This document shows, piece after piece, positions 31,339 through 42,200 of a stretch of DNA of 64,000 nt (positions are counted from its first letter, which is position 1; each line of letters starts with the position of its first letter). A program made the position numbers and the translations under genes. The notes below the pieces were generated by a model. It saw only the letters and a list, made by a program, of their open reading frames with translations. It was not told the DNA's origin and did no database searches. The stretch comes from Drosophila persimilis (Eukaryota; Arthropoda; Insecta; Diptera; Drosophilidae): assembly GCF_003286085.1 (NCBI RefSeq), contig NW_020825288.1, forward strand, positions 26,722,001 to 26,786,000. Reading direction: 5' to 3'.

Positions 31339-33197
31339 TTATTCGTTGTTTGGCTTCATCTCCAGTCCCGCCACCAGCAAATCCGCAGTGTCTACGCGCC
31401 CCTCGCTGGCTCGCACCTCCAGGCGATCGGCATTGTGATTGACGTTCCAGAGGTCGGGCAGAAACTTTGGCTTCATCGTGTGCAGAAAGTGCTCTCGCCA
31501 CAGCCGCTCCAGCTCGATCAGGCCTCCAAATTCGAAGCGGTACATTTGAACCACCTTCTCGCCGTGCTGGCAATAGTCTTCGTTCTCCATTCGATACTCC
31601 ACGTCCGCGGCCTCCCTCAGCAGCTGATCTGTGACTTCGGTGTGATCCTTGTAATAGTCCAGAAGCGTACGGCGCATCTCCTCCATCTTCTGCTCGGGGA
31701 TGCGGTGGCCATTAAACAGCAGTGCTTTGGCAGCGGATTTGACCCGCCTGAAAGTCAGAAGAGAACGGAGATTATCTTGAGTGTTGAGGGTGTCTTTAGG
31801 ACTTACTTTAGCTCTGGATCGACGTGATACCGGACATTGCCTTCGCTGTGCTTGAACGGGGCATCGCACTTGGCGGCCAGCTTGCAGTGAACCCGCAGAT
31901 CCGAGATGTTGCTCAGTTGGTGACAGGGCGGGCACAGCAGCAGAACGTCGTGGGAGGTATGCGACTTCATAACCACCGGGAAATGCTTCCGGTACTGATG
32001 CGGCACCACATTCTTCCGGATTAACGCCTCTCGATTGCCGCACACCACGCACTGGTTCTCCTTGGGCGTCTGGTAGTAGCGTCCAACCTCTCCGACAGCC
32101 CGTCCCGCAGGCTCAAAGTTCAGGCGCACTGTGAACGGATTCTCGCTGACTTTGGTACCCAGATTCTGTGCCAAATACCAGGAGGCTTTGCGGCGATCCA
32201 TCGTGCAGAGGAGCTCCCCGTCGGGTGCTTGCAGCAGGCAGTTATCATAGAAGACCTTCGACTGAGTTCCGAGGTAGCGACATTGCTGCTTTTTATTCGC
32301 CACTTTCTTCTGCTTCTGGGAACCAGAACTGGGGGCACGACTCCCATCCGCCGACAGATTGATGTTAAAGCCCCTGGCGAAGTCCACGTCCAGGAAGGGC
32401 TCGATTTTGGGTCGAAAGTTTTCCTCACTCAATGGCCGCCAGTCCCAGAAGTTCCGTGGCTCCAGATCGCTGGATAGCTTCTGGAAAATGGCCACGGCAG
32501 CCAGTGCATCGTTGGCCGCGTAGTCGATTTGGCTAGTCTCCAGCTGCTTAGCCTCCCAGTTGGAGCATGCCAGCCGCCAGTTCTTGTCCAACACGAAGTC
32601 TACGTGTGTCTTGGCCAGCTTTCCCAGCCCCTCGGGCTTGTGTCCGGCCATGACGGCCAGAAAGCGAAGGTCCAGTGTGCTGGCGACACCCACTCCGTAG
32701 TCGTGTGCCAGCTTCTTGGCGTCGTCCTGAGGCGCTACTCCCACCTTGATCACTGCCTCGTCTTCGAGCAGGTCGCGCAGGTCCTTTGGTATCTGCCTCA
32801 TAGTACACAGTCGGAAGAGAGCACAAAGTCCTTTGTGGGAGCTCAACTGAAGGAGGGCGACGGGTCGCCGGCTGCCCCCCACCGTGATCCACTCGCAGTC
32901 GAAGCCGACCACCTTAAAGCTCTGGCAGTGACTGAGGATCGGCAATTACTTATTAGATTAGTTTCCGTATGGAACGCCGCCGGACATTACTCACGTTCGC
33001 AGCTCGTTTAGCACGACCTGGGCGGCTGGGTCATGGATGGAGTTGATGACTTCTACGCGCCTGTTGTGCAGCGGACTGTTCGAGTGCCATGTGCGCCGCA
33101 TCCTGGACAGCAGGGAGTGCTTGTGGCGCACCAGAACATACACAAGACTCACTCCGGCAGCAATAATAGCTAATTTTTTTGTATTGTCAACGCTCAT
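31339..33197 (-). CDS. Exd2: EXD2-type 3'-5' exonuclease with N-terminal membrane anchor
   Basis: Three coding exons, 32995-33197, 31807-32931 and 31339-31747, give 578 residues (human EXD2 is about 620). The DEDD exonuclease core is complete. Exo I is VVGFDCEW (D79, E81), Exo II lies in VGVAPQDDAKKL (D137/D138), and Exo III is QIDYAANDALA (Y205, D209). An N-terminal hydrophobic segment (about residues 10-24, AIIAAGVSLVYVLV) precedes it. In mammals this segment anchors EXD2 to the mitochondrial outer membrane, and the protein has been linked to mitochondrial translation and DNA-end resection. A C-terminal region has paired cysteines (CVVCGN ... LCPPCHQL) that could bind zinc. The ATG at 33197 is the only start that supplies the anchor. 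It is probably the ortholog of D. melanogaster CG6744 (from memory). A family A repeat starts 51 bp upstream of the ATG. Confidence 0.92.
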
Positions 33198-33247
33198 TGT
33201 TTTCGTTGTTGGGGCAGCAGCTGTCCAGTCCGTCTGCCAAAAAAAAA

Positions 33248-33490
33248 GCTAAGCACACTAAAGCCCCCTCTATTTAAAGAGTTCAACGACTTGAGGTAAA
33301 TGACTGAAAATATTAACGATTGTAAATTCTTTTTGTAGATTCATGCCATCTTTCATTTGAACATAAAAACAGAGACAAAATACTTCACCTAAACTGCGCA
33401 AAGATTTTTAAATTTTCATTATATTTGGTGGAAAATTGAAATACGCCCTTGGTCTACAACGGGTTAATCGTTCTCCGTTCAGGATTGGAA
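33248..33490 (+). repeat. Dispersed repeat family A, copy 3
   Basis: The best-preserved copy, about 240 bp. It runs from CACACTAAAGCCCCCTCTAT to GGGTTAATCGTTCTCCGTT and has the same block order as copy 2. Another family A start (CACATTAAAGCCCCCT) recurs at 33882-33920, after a stretch of repeat B, so the two may belong to one composite unit. Confidence 0.75.
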
Positions 33491-33499
33491 ACAATTTTC

Positions 33500-33920
33500 C
33501 TCGATTTTGATATTCGATTTAATATTACTGGCTAGCTAGGACTTTCATACCTCAACACATAGTTTTCTCCGATTAAGGAACCAATTTTTTACTTTACTGT
33601 CTTATTTTAAATACTTGCTTTTATTGGATCATGTCTAAAAAATGGTTATATCGAAATAGGTCAGACAAAAAAAAGAAAGAGGATAGTCGTTCATATTACT
33701 CAATTTAGAGATTCCGTTGATTAATTCTGGCTAACTAAAACCCTTAGTTCTGCCCACATAATTTCGGGTCATTGATGAATCAATTTTCTACAAGATTAAC
33801 TACTTTTAAATAGTCCCATATATTTTATTTTGACTAAAACAAGGCTTAAACAAAAAAATTCAACAAAAAAAGAACTTATCACATTAAAGCCCCCTAAAAC
33901 ATTTCAACGACCTATCGGGG
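33500..33920 (+). repeat. Repeat B (two diverged tandem units) plus a partial family A start
   Basis: Two related segments lie in tandem. The first, about 33512-33600, has TTACTGGCTAGCTAGGACTTTCATAC...CAACACATAG...CCAATTTTTTAC. The second, about 33722-33870, has TTCTGGCTAACTAAAACCC...TGCCCACATAATTTCGGG...CAATTTTCTACAAGATTAACTAC. The second unit has an inverted relative at 35826-35980 on the other side of the SLC35G1 gene. Confidence 0.55.
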
Positions 33921-34167
33921 AAGTGCCACCACTAGCGATAGCCACCACTAGAAATCCGCGTGAAGACTTTTAAATGTTAAATTAAAAACTCTAAATTGAA
34001 TAATGAATAAAACCAAGTGAGACGCGACCGGAGAAGTCATGTGGAAGTGAAGTGGCCGAGCAAAGGCCTCAGCAGACGGAAGAGCGGCGCGGCTAAGGAG
34101 AATCCCATCCCTGCCGCCACAGTTCCTGTAACGGAATCGATTTTTCACTGCTAGAGAAACCCCAGAA

Positions 34168-35211
34168 ATGACGGAGAATTTAGAGCTGCACCAGTTCCAG
34201 GAGGGCTCCCACACGGTAGACGAGTCGAATCGCTGGCTGGAGCGACTGAAGACGCGCGTCAACTGTCCATACTTGGGCATTATCCTGGCCACGCTGTCGT
34301 CCCTGTTCTTCTCGTTGTGCTCGGTGATCGTCAAAGGACTGGTCGATGTCAATCCCATGGAGCTGGCGGCATTCCGCTTTGTGGGGGTGCTGCTGCCGAC
34401 CATTCCCATCCTCATATACACCCGCCAACCAGTTTTTCCGCAGGGGACGCGCGTCATACTGCTGATGCGCTGCTTCATGGGAACCACGGGCCTGATGCTC
34501 AGTTTCTATGCCTTCCGGCACATGCCACTGGCCGATGCAAGCGTAATCATCTTCTCCACGCCCGTCTTCGTGGCCATCTTCGCGCGCGCCTTCCTCAAGG
34601 AGCCCTGCACCATGTTCAATGTGATCACAATCAACATAACGCTTGTCGGCGTAGTACTCATCACTCGGCCGCCTTTTGTGTTTGGCGAAACGACGCCCCC
34701 GCCGGATGAACAGCTGACGGGCAGGCCATACGACATCTGGGGACCCGTGGCCGCCTTCTCGTCCACCCTGTTTGGGGCTAATGTCTACATCCTGTTGCGG
34801 GCGCTCAAGAACCTACACTTCTCCGTGATAATGACCAACTTCGGAGCCACTGCCCTCGTGTACACGCTTATCGTGTGCGCCTCCATCGGAGCCGTATGCT
34901 GGCCCAGTTGCGGCCGTGACCGCTGGCTGGTCCTCGTTCTCGGTGTCTTCAGTTTCCTCGGCCAAATCCTGCTCACCCTCTCGCTGCAGATCGAGCAGGC
35001 CGGACCAGTTGCCATCGCCCGGTGCGCCGACATCGTGTTTGCATTCATCTGGCAGATGATCTTCTTTGGCGAGACGCCCAATGGATACTCACTTTTTGGA
35101 GCCCTCATGGTGATTAGTTCAGTCATCCTCACAGCGCTGAAGAAGTGGGCCATGACACTGCCGCGGGAGTCGTCGCTGCGCAAGCGGCTGCGACTCATCC
35201 TACTGGAATAG
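34168..35211 (+). CDS. SLC35G1-type transporter (DMT superfamily, two EamA domains)
   Basis: An intronless gene of 347 residues starts at an ATG in context GAAATGAC. After a 30-residue acidic cytoplasmic tail come about ten membrane helices arranged as two EamA repeats. The first runs at about residues 38-165 (LGIILATLSSLFFSLCSVIVKGL, MELAAFRFVGVLLPTIPI, MPLADASVIIFSTPVFVAIFARAFLKE). The second runs at about 190-335 (WGPVAAFSSTLFGANVYILLRAL, SLQIEQAGPVAIARCADIVFAFIWQ, FFGETPNGYSLFGALMVISS). The C-terminus is basic. SLC35G1 in mammals has been linked to ER calcium (STIM1) and to citrate export; the substrate here is unknown. It is probably the ortholog of D. melanogaster CG5281 (from memory). 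AATAAA signals lie at 35554 and 35558. Confidence 0.9.
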   Translation: MTENLELHQFQEGSHTVDESNRWLERLKTRVNCPYLGIILATLSSLFFSLCSVIVKGLVDVNPMELAAFRFVGVLLPTIPILIYTRQPVFPQGTRVILLMRCFMGTTGLMLSFYAFRHMPLADASVIIFSTPVFVAIFARAFLKEPCTMFNVITINITLVGVVLITRPPFVFGETTPPPDEQLTGRPYDIWGPVAAFSSTLFGANVYILLRALKNLHFSVIMTNFGATALVYTLIVCASIGAVCWPSCGRDRWLVLVLGVFSFLGQILLTLSLQIEQAGPVAIARCADIVFAFIWQMIFFGETPNGYSLFGALMVISSVILTALKKWAMTLPRESSLRKRLRLILLE

Positions 35212-35553
35212 ACGGAAGGTGGTGTCGCTCAGAGGCAGGGCACGCCGTGGTTTCTCCCGAGTAATGTCTAGTCACATCGTTCACACGTCGTATATCGTAC
35301 ATCGTAGTAGAACGCAATCAAATAGAAACATGCGGAATGGAATGATACACGTAGACTTAGCATATCCAAGAGGCTCAGCATAGCATAGTTTATTCGAATA
35401 GCCGTATCCCTAGGCAGTTTTCTGAGTTGGAGGAGGTGCGGTGCTCGTGATACCCATAAGTTTCCATATTGAAATACTCATAGTGTGTGTTTTAGTTTAG
35501 CCAATTCGCCTATTTGTTGTTTTGTACATTGTTATACATGCTTTAAATACAAT

Positions 35554-35563
35554 AATAAATAAA
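35554..35563 (+). terminator. Overlapping poly(A) signals of the SLC35G1-type gene
   Basis: Two overlapping AATAAA hexamers lie about 345 bp beyond the stop codon. Confidence 0.7.
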
Positions 35564-36268
35564 ACTTATGAATTAATCGCAACTGTTTAAATGTTCTTGG
35601 ATTGCATTTAAATCCTTTTCGCTCTCTTTCAAACAATTTCTATTTGGCGCTCAAGTTTGGTGAACTTGCTCTCTCTCGGAGGGTATACGTTATCGGATTT
35701 CCTTGCCAATATATCGGATTTTCCAGTATATTTTAAGACGCGTTATGTGTCGCCTTTGGTAATTACATGAAAATGTAGTTCATATGTAGCACATGGCGTA
35801 TAGTTACCATGTAGGGAAATTAATTTTGTGGACATTTTTTGTTGACCGGCTTTTCTTAAACCTTATTTTACAAGCAATCCAGTAAAGATGAGAGCTTTAA
35901 GTTAACCAGTCTTGTAGGAAATATATGTAATAATTCGATGAAATTATTAGTTCAGACCCTTAGGTCTTAGCCAGCTAGTCATATTCCACGGAATATCCAA
36001 AACGAGGAATATGATGCAACTTGAATACAAATAATTCGTCAGTATATTTACGGTATATTTTGAAATATGTGATGTATTTCGGTATATTTCTGAGGGTCAG
36101 ACCGTATATCTTATCGATAAGTCGATAGTCGATAATCAACTAACGTTGACAATACAAAAATCACACTGGTTAAAAAAAAGGCTAAAAAGGAAGGAACAAA
36201 ACAAGCAAACAGAAAAGAAAACAGAAACACACATTGTACATTCGCCGTGGTTGGTGTGGACCACCGCC
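35564..36268. other. Interval between converging SLC35G1-type and sals 3' ends, with promoter-like motifs and inverted repeat B
   Basis: The interval should contain only 3' ends. It nevertheless holds repeated GTATATTT words (about 35736, 36041, 36051, 36083), a TTATCGATAA site at 36111-36120, and an inverted relative of repeat B at about 35826-35980. No coding exon was found. Confidence 0.5.
35826..35980 (-). repeat. Inverted copy of repeat B
   Basis: The reverse complement reads GACTAGCTGGCTAAGACC...ATAATTTC...TTCCTACAAGACTGGTTAAC...AAAATAAGGTTTAAGAAAA. It aligns with 33722-33870 block by block, with substitutions and small gaps. Together the two copies flank the SLC35G1-type gene head to head. 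Confidence 0.5.
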
Positions 36269-39200
36269 CTAGAAGCCCAGATCCGCAATCACCGCGTCCA
36301 GCTCGTCCTGCAGATTGGTGGCCCGGTGTCGCACCTGCACAATTTGGTCCTGCAAATTGTCGACGTTCGCCTGCAGCAGCACGTTGCATTTCTTCATCGC
36401 CGCGAAGCGACTCTCGTGCTTTTTCAAACGCGGCTCCACGTTCGCCTTCTTCGCGGAGTTGGACGCATCCTACGCGGGAACACAGAATCGAAAGAAGGAA
36501 GAAAGGAAGCAGGTGAGTGCCATACAAGAATGTGGGAAATGTGGGTGGACCCACCTCTGGTTCGGACTCGCTGCCCGTCTCCGCCTCGCTCTCGCCCGAC
36601 TCGGATTCCTCGGATTCATCGTCGGACTCTTCCTCCTCCTCGCTCTCGTGCTCCTCCTCGGCCTCCTCTTCATCCTCCTTGTCCTCGCCATCGACATCGT
36701 CCTCGTCCAGCTTCATCGAGGCGGCCATCTTCTGCACCTCCTTCTCCAGCTTCTTGAACTTCTTGTTCTCCTCCCTGCAAACAAAAGAATCCTCTTTAGA
36801 GGCTGCACTCGGAATGGATAGCAAAAGGAAACTCACTTGAGGATCACCTGGTTCTTCTTCATGGCCTGCTTGAGCACATCCTTCTCCTTCTTGGCCGCCT
36901 CCTCCTTGACCTTCACCTTCGTGAGCTTGCTGCGCAGGACCTTCAGCTCCTTGCCCACACGCTTCTCCCTGCGCTCCGTCTTCTTCTCCTCGGGCTCGTC
37001 CGGATCGCTTTCGCTCACCTCCAGATCCAGCTCTGGCGAACTGTCGCGCCCGAAATTGGCATCGCTCGACCGCCTTGACCCGTCGAGCATTCCGCCACCC
37101 TGCGGATCGCGGCACAAACCAAAATGTACGGATTAGCAATCTCCTTCGCAGCTGGTGCGTGGCTTTACCTGGTGCGGCGCGTGCTTGCCGGCATAGTAGT
37201 GGTCGTAGTAGTCGTCATCGTCGTCGTCGTCGTCGTCGTAAGCAAAGCATTTACTAGTGTGCGTTCTGTTAGTGCTTGGTGTCGCACAGCCCTTGCAAGA
37301 GAGCGTTCAATGGGTTAATCTGGTTAGTGGCTGCTGCAATTTTTGTTTGGGGTGGGCAAAAGCGTGTCTTGGAGTTGGTCGGGTCTGGGTATCGGATCTT
37401 TGTCATGCGGCATGCGATGATCTCTTAACTTAAGACTTTAGGCGATCGATCTCGAGGCATTTCTGCGGTGTTCGTGTTTGTAGTGCTGTGCAGTGGCGTT
37501 TGCGTTCCCCATTGAAAAAGGACGCCTGGAGCCCCCCATCCCCATCCCCAGATGTTTGTGAGTGTGTGTTGTCAGCTGATCTGTTTTTGTTTCGTTTCGT
37601 TTCCATGGCTACTATGGCTATGTCACTACTATGGACAACTATTTACAAACAAAACTACTAATCGCGGGGACTACTAATCGGGGCTACTAATTGCGGTGGC
37701 TTCGTTAGCTCCTCTCGTCTACTCCCTGCGCCGGAAACGCTGAAAATGTGCGGAGGAGAACCTGTGAGGAAGATGGCGGATGGACAGATGGGTTACGGAC
37801 CCCACTAACCCCGCTTTCCCCTCAACTGACAACACTTCGAGCGACGCCCCATCATTCCACATCCCATCCCCGATCCCTGAACCCCGACTGACCTGGAGAG
37901 CCGCTGCTAGCTTCCGTTCGAGGAGCTGGATCTGTCGCCGCTGCTCCTCGATCTCCGTCTTGGCCTCCACCAGCAGCTCGCTGGTGCTCTGGTAGTTCTT
38001 CTCCACCTCCTTGGACACCTTTCGGGCATCCTCCACCTCGCTCTTCAGCGAATTCACGTACGTCTGCTCGGCGGTGGGCGTGGGGTCCATGGTGGCCACG
38101 ATGACATTGGAGCCGTACTCGAGATTCTTCTCGCGCGACTTCTCCCGCTCCAGCTCCGTCTCCAGAGTGCGAATCTTGGCCAGCAGCTTCTTGTTCTCGC
38201 GCTCCTGGGCCTCCCGGTTGCGCAGCTCGAGGGCCAGCATCTGCTTTGTGCTCTGCAGGTCGTCGCGGATCTTGTCGATGTCGTCCAGCTCGTCGGGACT
38301 CTCTTCATCGATGGACATTGCGGAGGCGATGCTGGCCCGCGATCTGCCCGACCCCAGGGCGCTGGCACTGTTCGGTCCCAGGGCATGGCTGCTGGGTGCC
38401 TCGCAGAGCATGTTGACCTTCGATTGGGACTTTTGGAGCTGCTCCTCGATGGTCATCTGGCGGCGGAACTTGCGCAGGCCATCCAGCACGGGCTTGCTGC
38501 GATCGTTGGTCCGTGTGGGCTTCAGCTTGATGCCGCCCTGGATCTGCTGCAGCAGCTTGTTGTGCGAGTTGTCCTTCTCCGTCTCGTAGATGAATTTTTC
38601 GTCCACCTTGGTTATCGACTTGCATGTCAGTATGGGCTGAGATCTGCAGTGGGGCGGGGGGAGGATGTAGTAGCCAGCTAGCAAGAGGAGTCCTTCTCTA
38701 ATCACTTACCTATCGTTGCACGCCACATGGCGCAGCTTCTTGCCACTCTCCACCTCCTTCATCATCTCGGACCAGTCCGGGCGCCTTCTGGGCCGTGTTC
38801 TGTGAACCGAAAACAGGAAAACCAGAAAACCGTGAGAGATGGTCATCCTCCTACCGACTCCTGCGACTCCAGACTTACCTCAGCTTGTCGAGGTTCTCCT
38901 TCTGCGTGCTGGAGAGCACTCGCTTCTCGCCGGGGGCCAGTGGCGGGGGCGGTGGTGGCGGGGCCTTGGGCACCAGCGAGGGCAGTGGCGGTGGGGCGGG
39001 AACTGCAACAAACAGAGGCGCCCGGTGGCGTTGGGTTGTGAGAGTTGTGAGTATAGAAGTGTGGAGTGTGGAATGTGGCATGGAATGGATGGCTGGATGT
39101 TGCTTCGGTTGCGGGGCATTAGAGCAAATCGCCGCCTGGCGCTCGCTGCGTGCACTCGCGGTTATTAAATATAATTTTAATTTAATGAGTTTGCAATTTG

Positions 39201-42200
39201 TGTCAGTTGTTTGTTTGTTTGGATCGCATCCCACTCTACCCCTCCCCTCCTGGATGTTTGTTCAAAGTTTCCGGCACAGGGCCATACATATCAATTGGCG
39301 TAGGAGAGTGGCTCTCCCACACAGCCACATGGCACTCCCTCTCTGTGTCTGTGTGTGTCTCTGTATCTCTGTCTCTGCCGGAAGTTGCAGCATAGATTGA
39401 AAAGTTAGTAGGGCCTCTGTGCCTGTGCCTGTGCCTGTGCCTGGCTTTGATGGTGTTTTATTGCCTTAACACCATTCAATTCGTCCGAAAGGGGCAGGCG
39501 GCAGCAGGAGGCAGCAAAACTTTGATTGCATTTTTTACTTTGTCCGGACTTTTCCTTGGTCGAGTCCTCCGTAGGGCCCCCCGCATTGCTGCTCTCTTTT
39601 TTGGGTTTTTAGTTAGTTTAAAGTCCTGTCCTACGCTTCTTCGTTTCGTTTACTTCTTGGTGTTCGCTGGAGCCTGGCTGTGGCTCTGGCCATGGGTCTG
39701 GAGCCCTGTTAACGAGGCCAATTAGTCCGGACAGCAGCAGGCGGAGTCGAAGTAGGAGTTCACCTCCGGCAAGCTGTTTCTAATAAATTTCCGCTTAAAT
39801 TGTTGGCCTAACAATCTCCCATACTCTCTCTCTCTGGAGGTCGCCTCTGCCTCGGCCTCTGCCTCTGCCACTGCCACTGCCTTTTCCTCCATCTTCCATT
39901 TACCTCTCCCTCGTGGCCTCGTAATTAACAATTGAAAAACTTTTTCCAGTTTCGATTTTTTGCCGGATCTCCTGCTCTCTACATAACCTCACTCTGCTCA
40001 GGCACTCTCTCTCTCTCTCTCTGTCTAACACACTCATACGCAGTTTTGTTGTTGTTTTTTGTGTGTGTTTTATCGAATACTTTGCATTCTTTATGTTTTG
40101 CTGCTGTCTGTTTGTCTCGCTCACACTCCCACTCCCACTCCCTGTTTAAAAAAAGAAGTGCAAAAGTCAAACAACAGAGGCCGTCCTGTGGGAGCGAACG
40201 AGAACGGGAGGGAGAGAGACAGAGAAGAGACGCCGTCGCCGCCAAGTGATGAAAAGCTGACAAATCTGTTAATTAGCTTTGTTTGAATGAACCCTCACCG
40301 CCTCCACTCTGGCAAGGATGCCACCCACTCAGGCACCCACCCAGCCACCGCATTATCCTTTGTCTGAGCTTCCAGGCTTCCCCCTTCGCCCTACGCTGCT
40401 CTCCGCTGCCCTCCGCTCCTCTTCGCTCCTCTGCCTTTTCTCGGTTTTGGCTTTCGCCTCGACTTTGCCTTTGGTTTGCGCCTCGCTGGCTATGCACTTA
40501 ATCTTTAAGTGGTTCGCTGCCGTTTGCCACGCTGGTGCATTAGTTGCTCAGTGTCTGGCCACGTACCGACCTTCCTATCAGACTCCTTTCAGACTCCTCT
40601 AGACGCCACCTCCTTCGGCTTCTGCCCGGCACCTGGTGGAGGAGCCAACAAGAAACTAATCCAAACTCGTGTTACTTTCGTTGAATGAAATCAGTGTAAA
40701 AGAGAAACTTGATTATTGTCTAGGACGAGGATACTACTGCCACCGCCTGCCCCTGATGCTGCCGCCCCCCTGCGTGTCTGCATGTTAATGAACTCCTTCG
40801 GTGGAAGAACTGCTCCCTAAATGGTAGCCTCTGATTAAAATACGTGGTCAACTTTTGGACAGCCAATTGAGGACGCGTTTAGTTTGGTAATTTATGGACC
40901 ATACCCTCCCTTCTTCTGTCTGAGGGAAGTCCTCTCTGTGTCCCTGCCACGACGGTGTGGGTGTCAGGCAGGCAAGCAGGCAGTTATCCTAAATCAGAGG
41001 CAAACAAAAGTGGAAGCAAAACGAAACGAAACGAAAGAAGGAAAACAAAAGCAGCTCGCTTTCTTTTTCCGAGAGGGGGGGGCTTGCGGCTGAAGGGCGG
41101 AAGGGTGACCCAAGCAGATAAAACGTCTTCATTCATTCATGTCGACAAAATTATTTCTTATTTAAATAAAAAGCAAAGGCAGGATGGAGTGTGGAGTGTG
41201 GAGTGGGGAGTGTGGAGTATGGAGTGAGGAGGATAGGGGGGGGGGGGGGGGGGTACTGAGACTCCGCGATGATGCTACCCACTTAATATACCGCAAAGCC
41301 CGCACTTACAACGAATGGCGGGGGTATGTAAACATAAATTTTGCCAGCTCACTCTCAGTGATGGCCCCGGGTACCCCCTGCCCTGCCCTGGAGACTACCC
41401 CTGGAACTCGTGCCTGGCTACAACCATTGTGTTATCATCATCAGAATATTCTATGCATGCACAAATGTTGCCGTTGTCATTGAATCACGCTGGGAACAGG
41501 GACAATGGTAGGGGGATTGGTACTGGTGCTCCTCTGGATGCTGGATGGTGCCCCGACAGAGGCAGGGGCAGAGAGTCATGGACTCCTCCGATGAGTGACT
41601 TTCCAGCTTGCAGCTTTACTTCATTGTCTCCACTGCGGCACGATGATGGAGCACCGCTCAGCCAGCCCATATATCTCACAGAAAGAGACTGCTCCCTCCG
41701 ATGGGGGGGAGAGCCCCTTCGTTGGCCTCGTATGATTAGCGTTTTTGATAGAGCCATCGCTTTAAAGGATACACCCCTTAAACCCAGAATGGTTATGGCC
41801 CTGAGAGAGAGAGAGAGGGCGATGGAGATCTACTCTTTTGTGGTCTCGCACTTAAAAAAGTTTCAAAATATGTGTGTGCTCCCCAAAATGAAAGAATTTA
41901 CTGCTGTTTAACTTTTCCAGCCAATTTTGGGGGAAGCATACAACAGTTTTTGATGGCATTCTATGGACATTGAAACAGAGCCCTGGCAGGGACACTCCTT
42001 TCACTTTAATCCTCAAAATGAAACCTTCGTTCACACCTTAAACCCTCCTGAGACACACCTCTAAGGCTTCTAGGCTTTAGTTTTAATTTCTCCTTCTTCA
42101 CGGGTTCTGTTTCAATTTGGATCTAATTTCTAAGCCCATTATTCAGTCGACCAGTATAATTATGGCCAACTAACAGCTCAAGGCCAATAGAGTAGATGTG

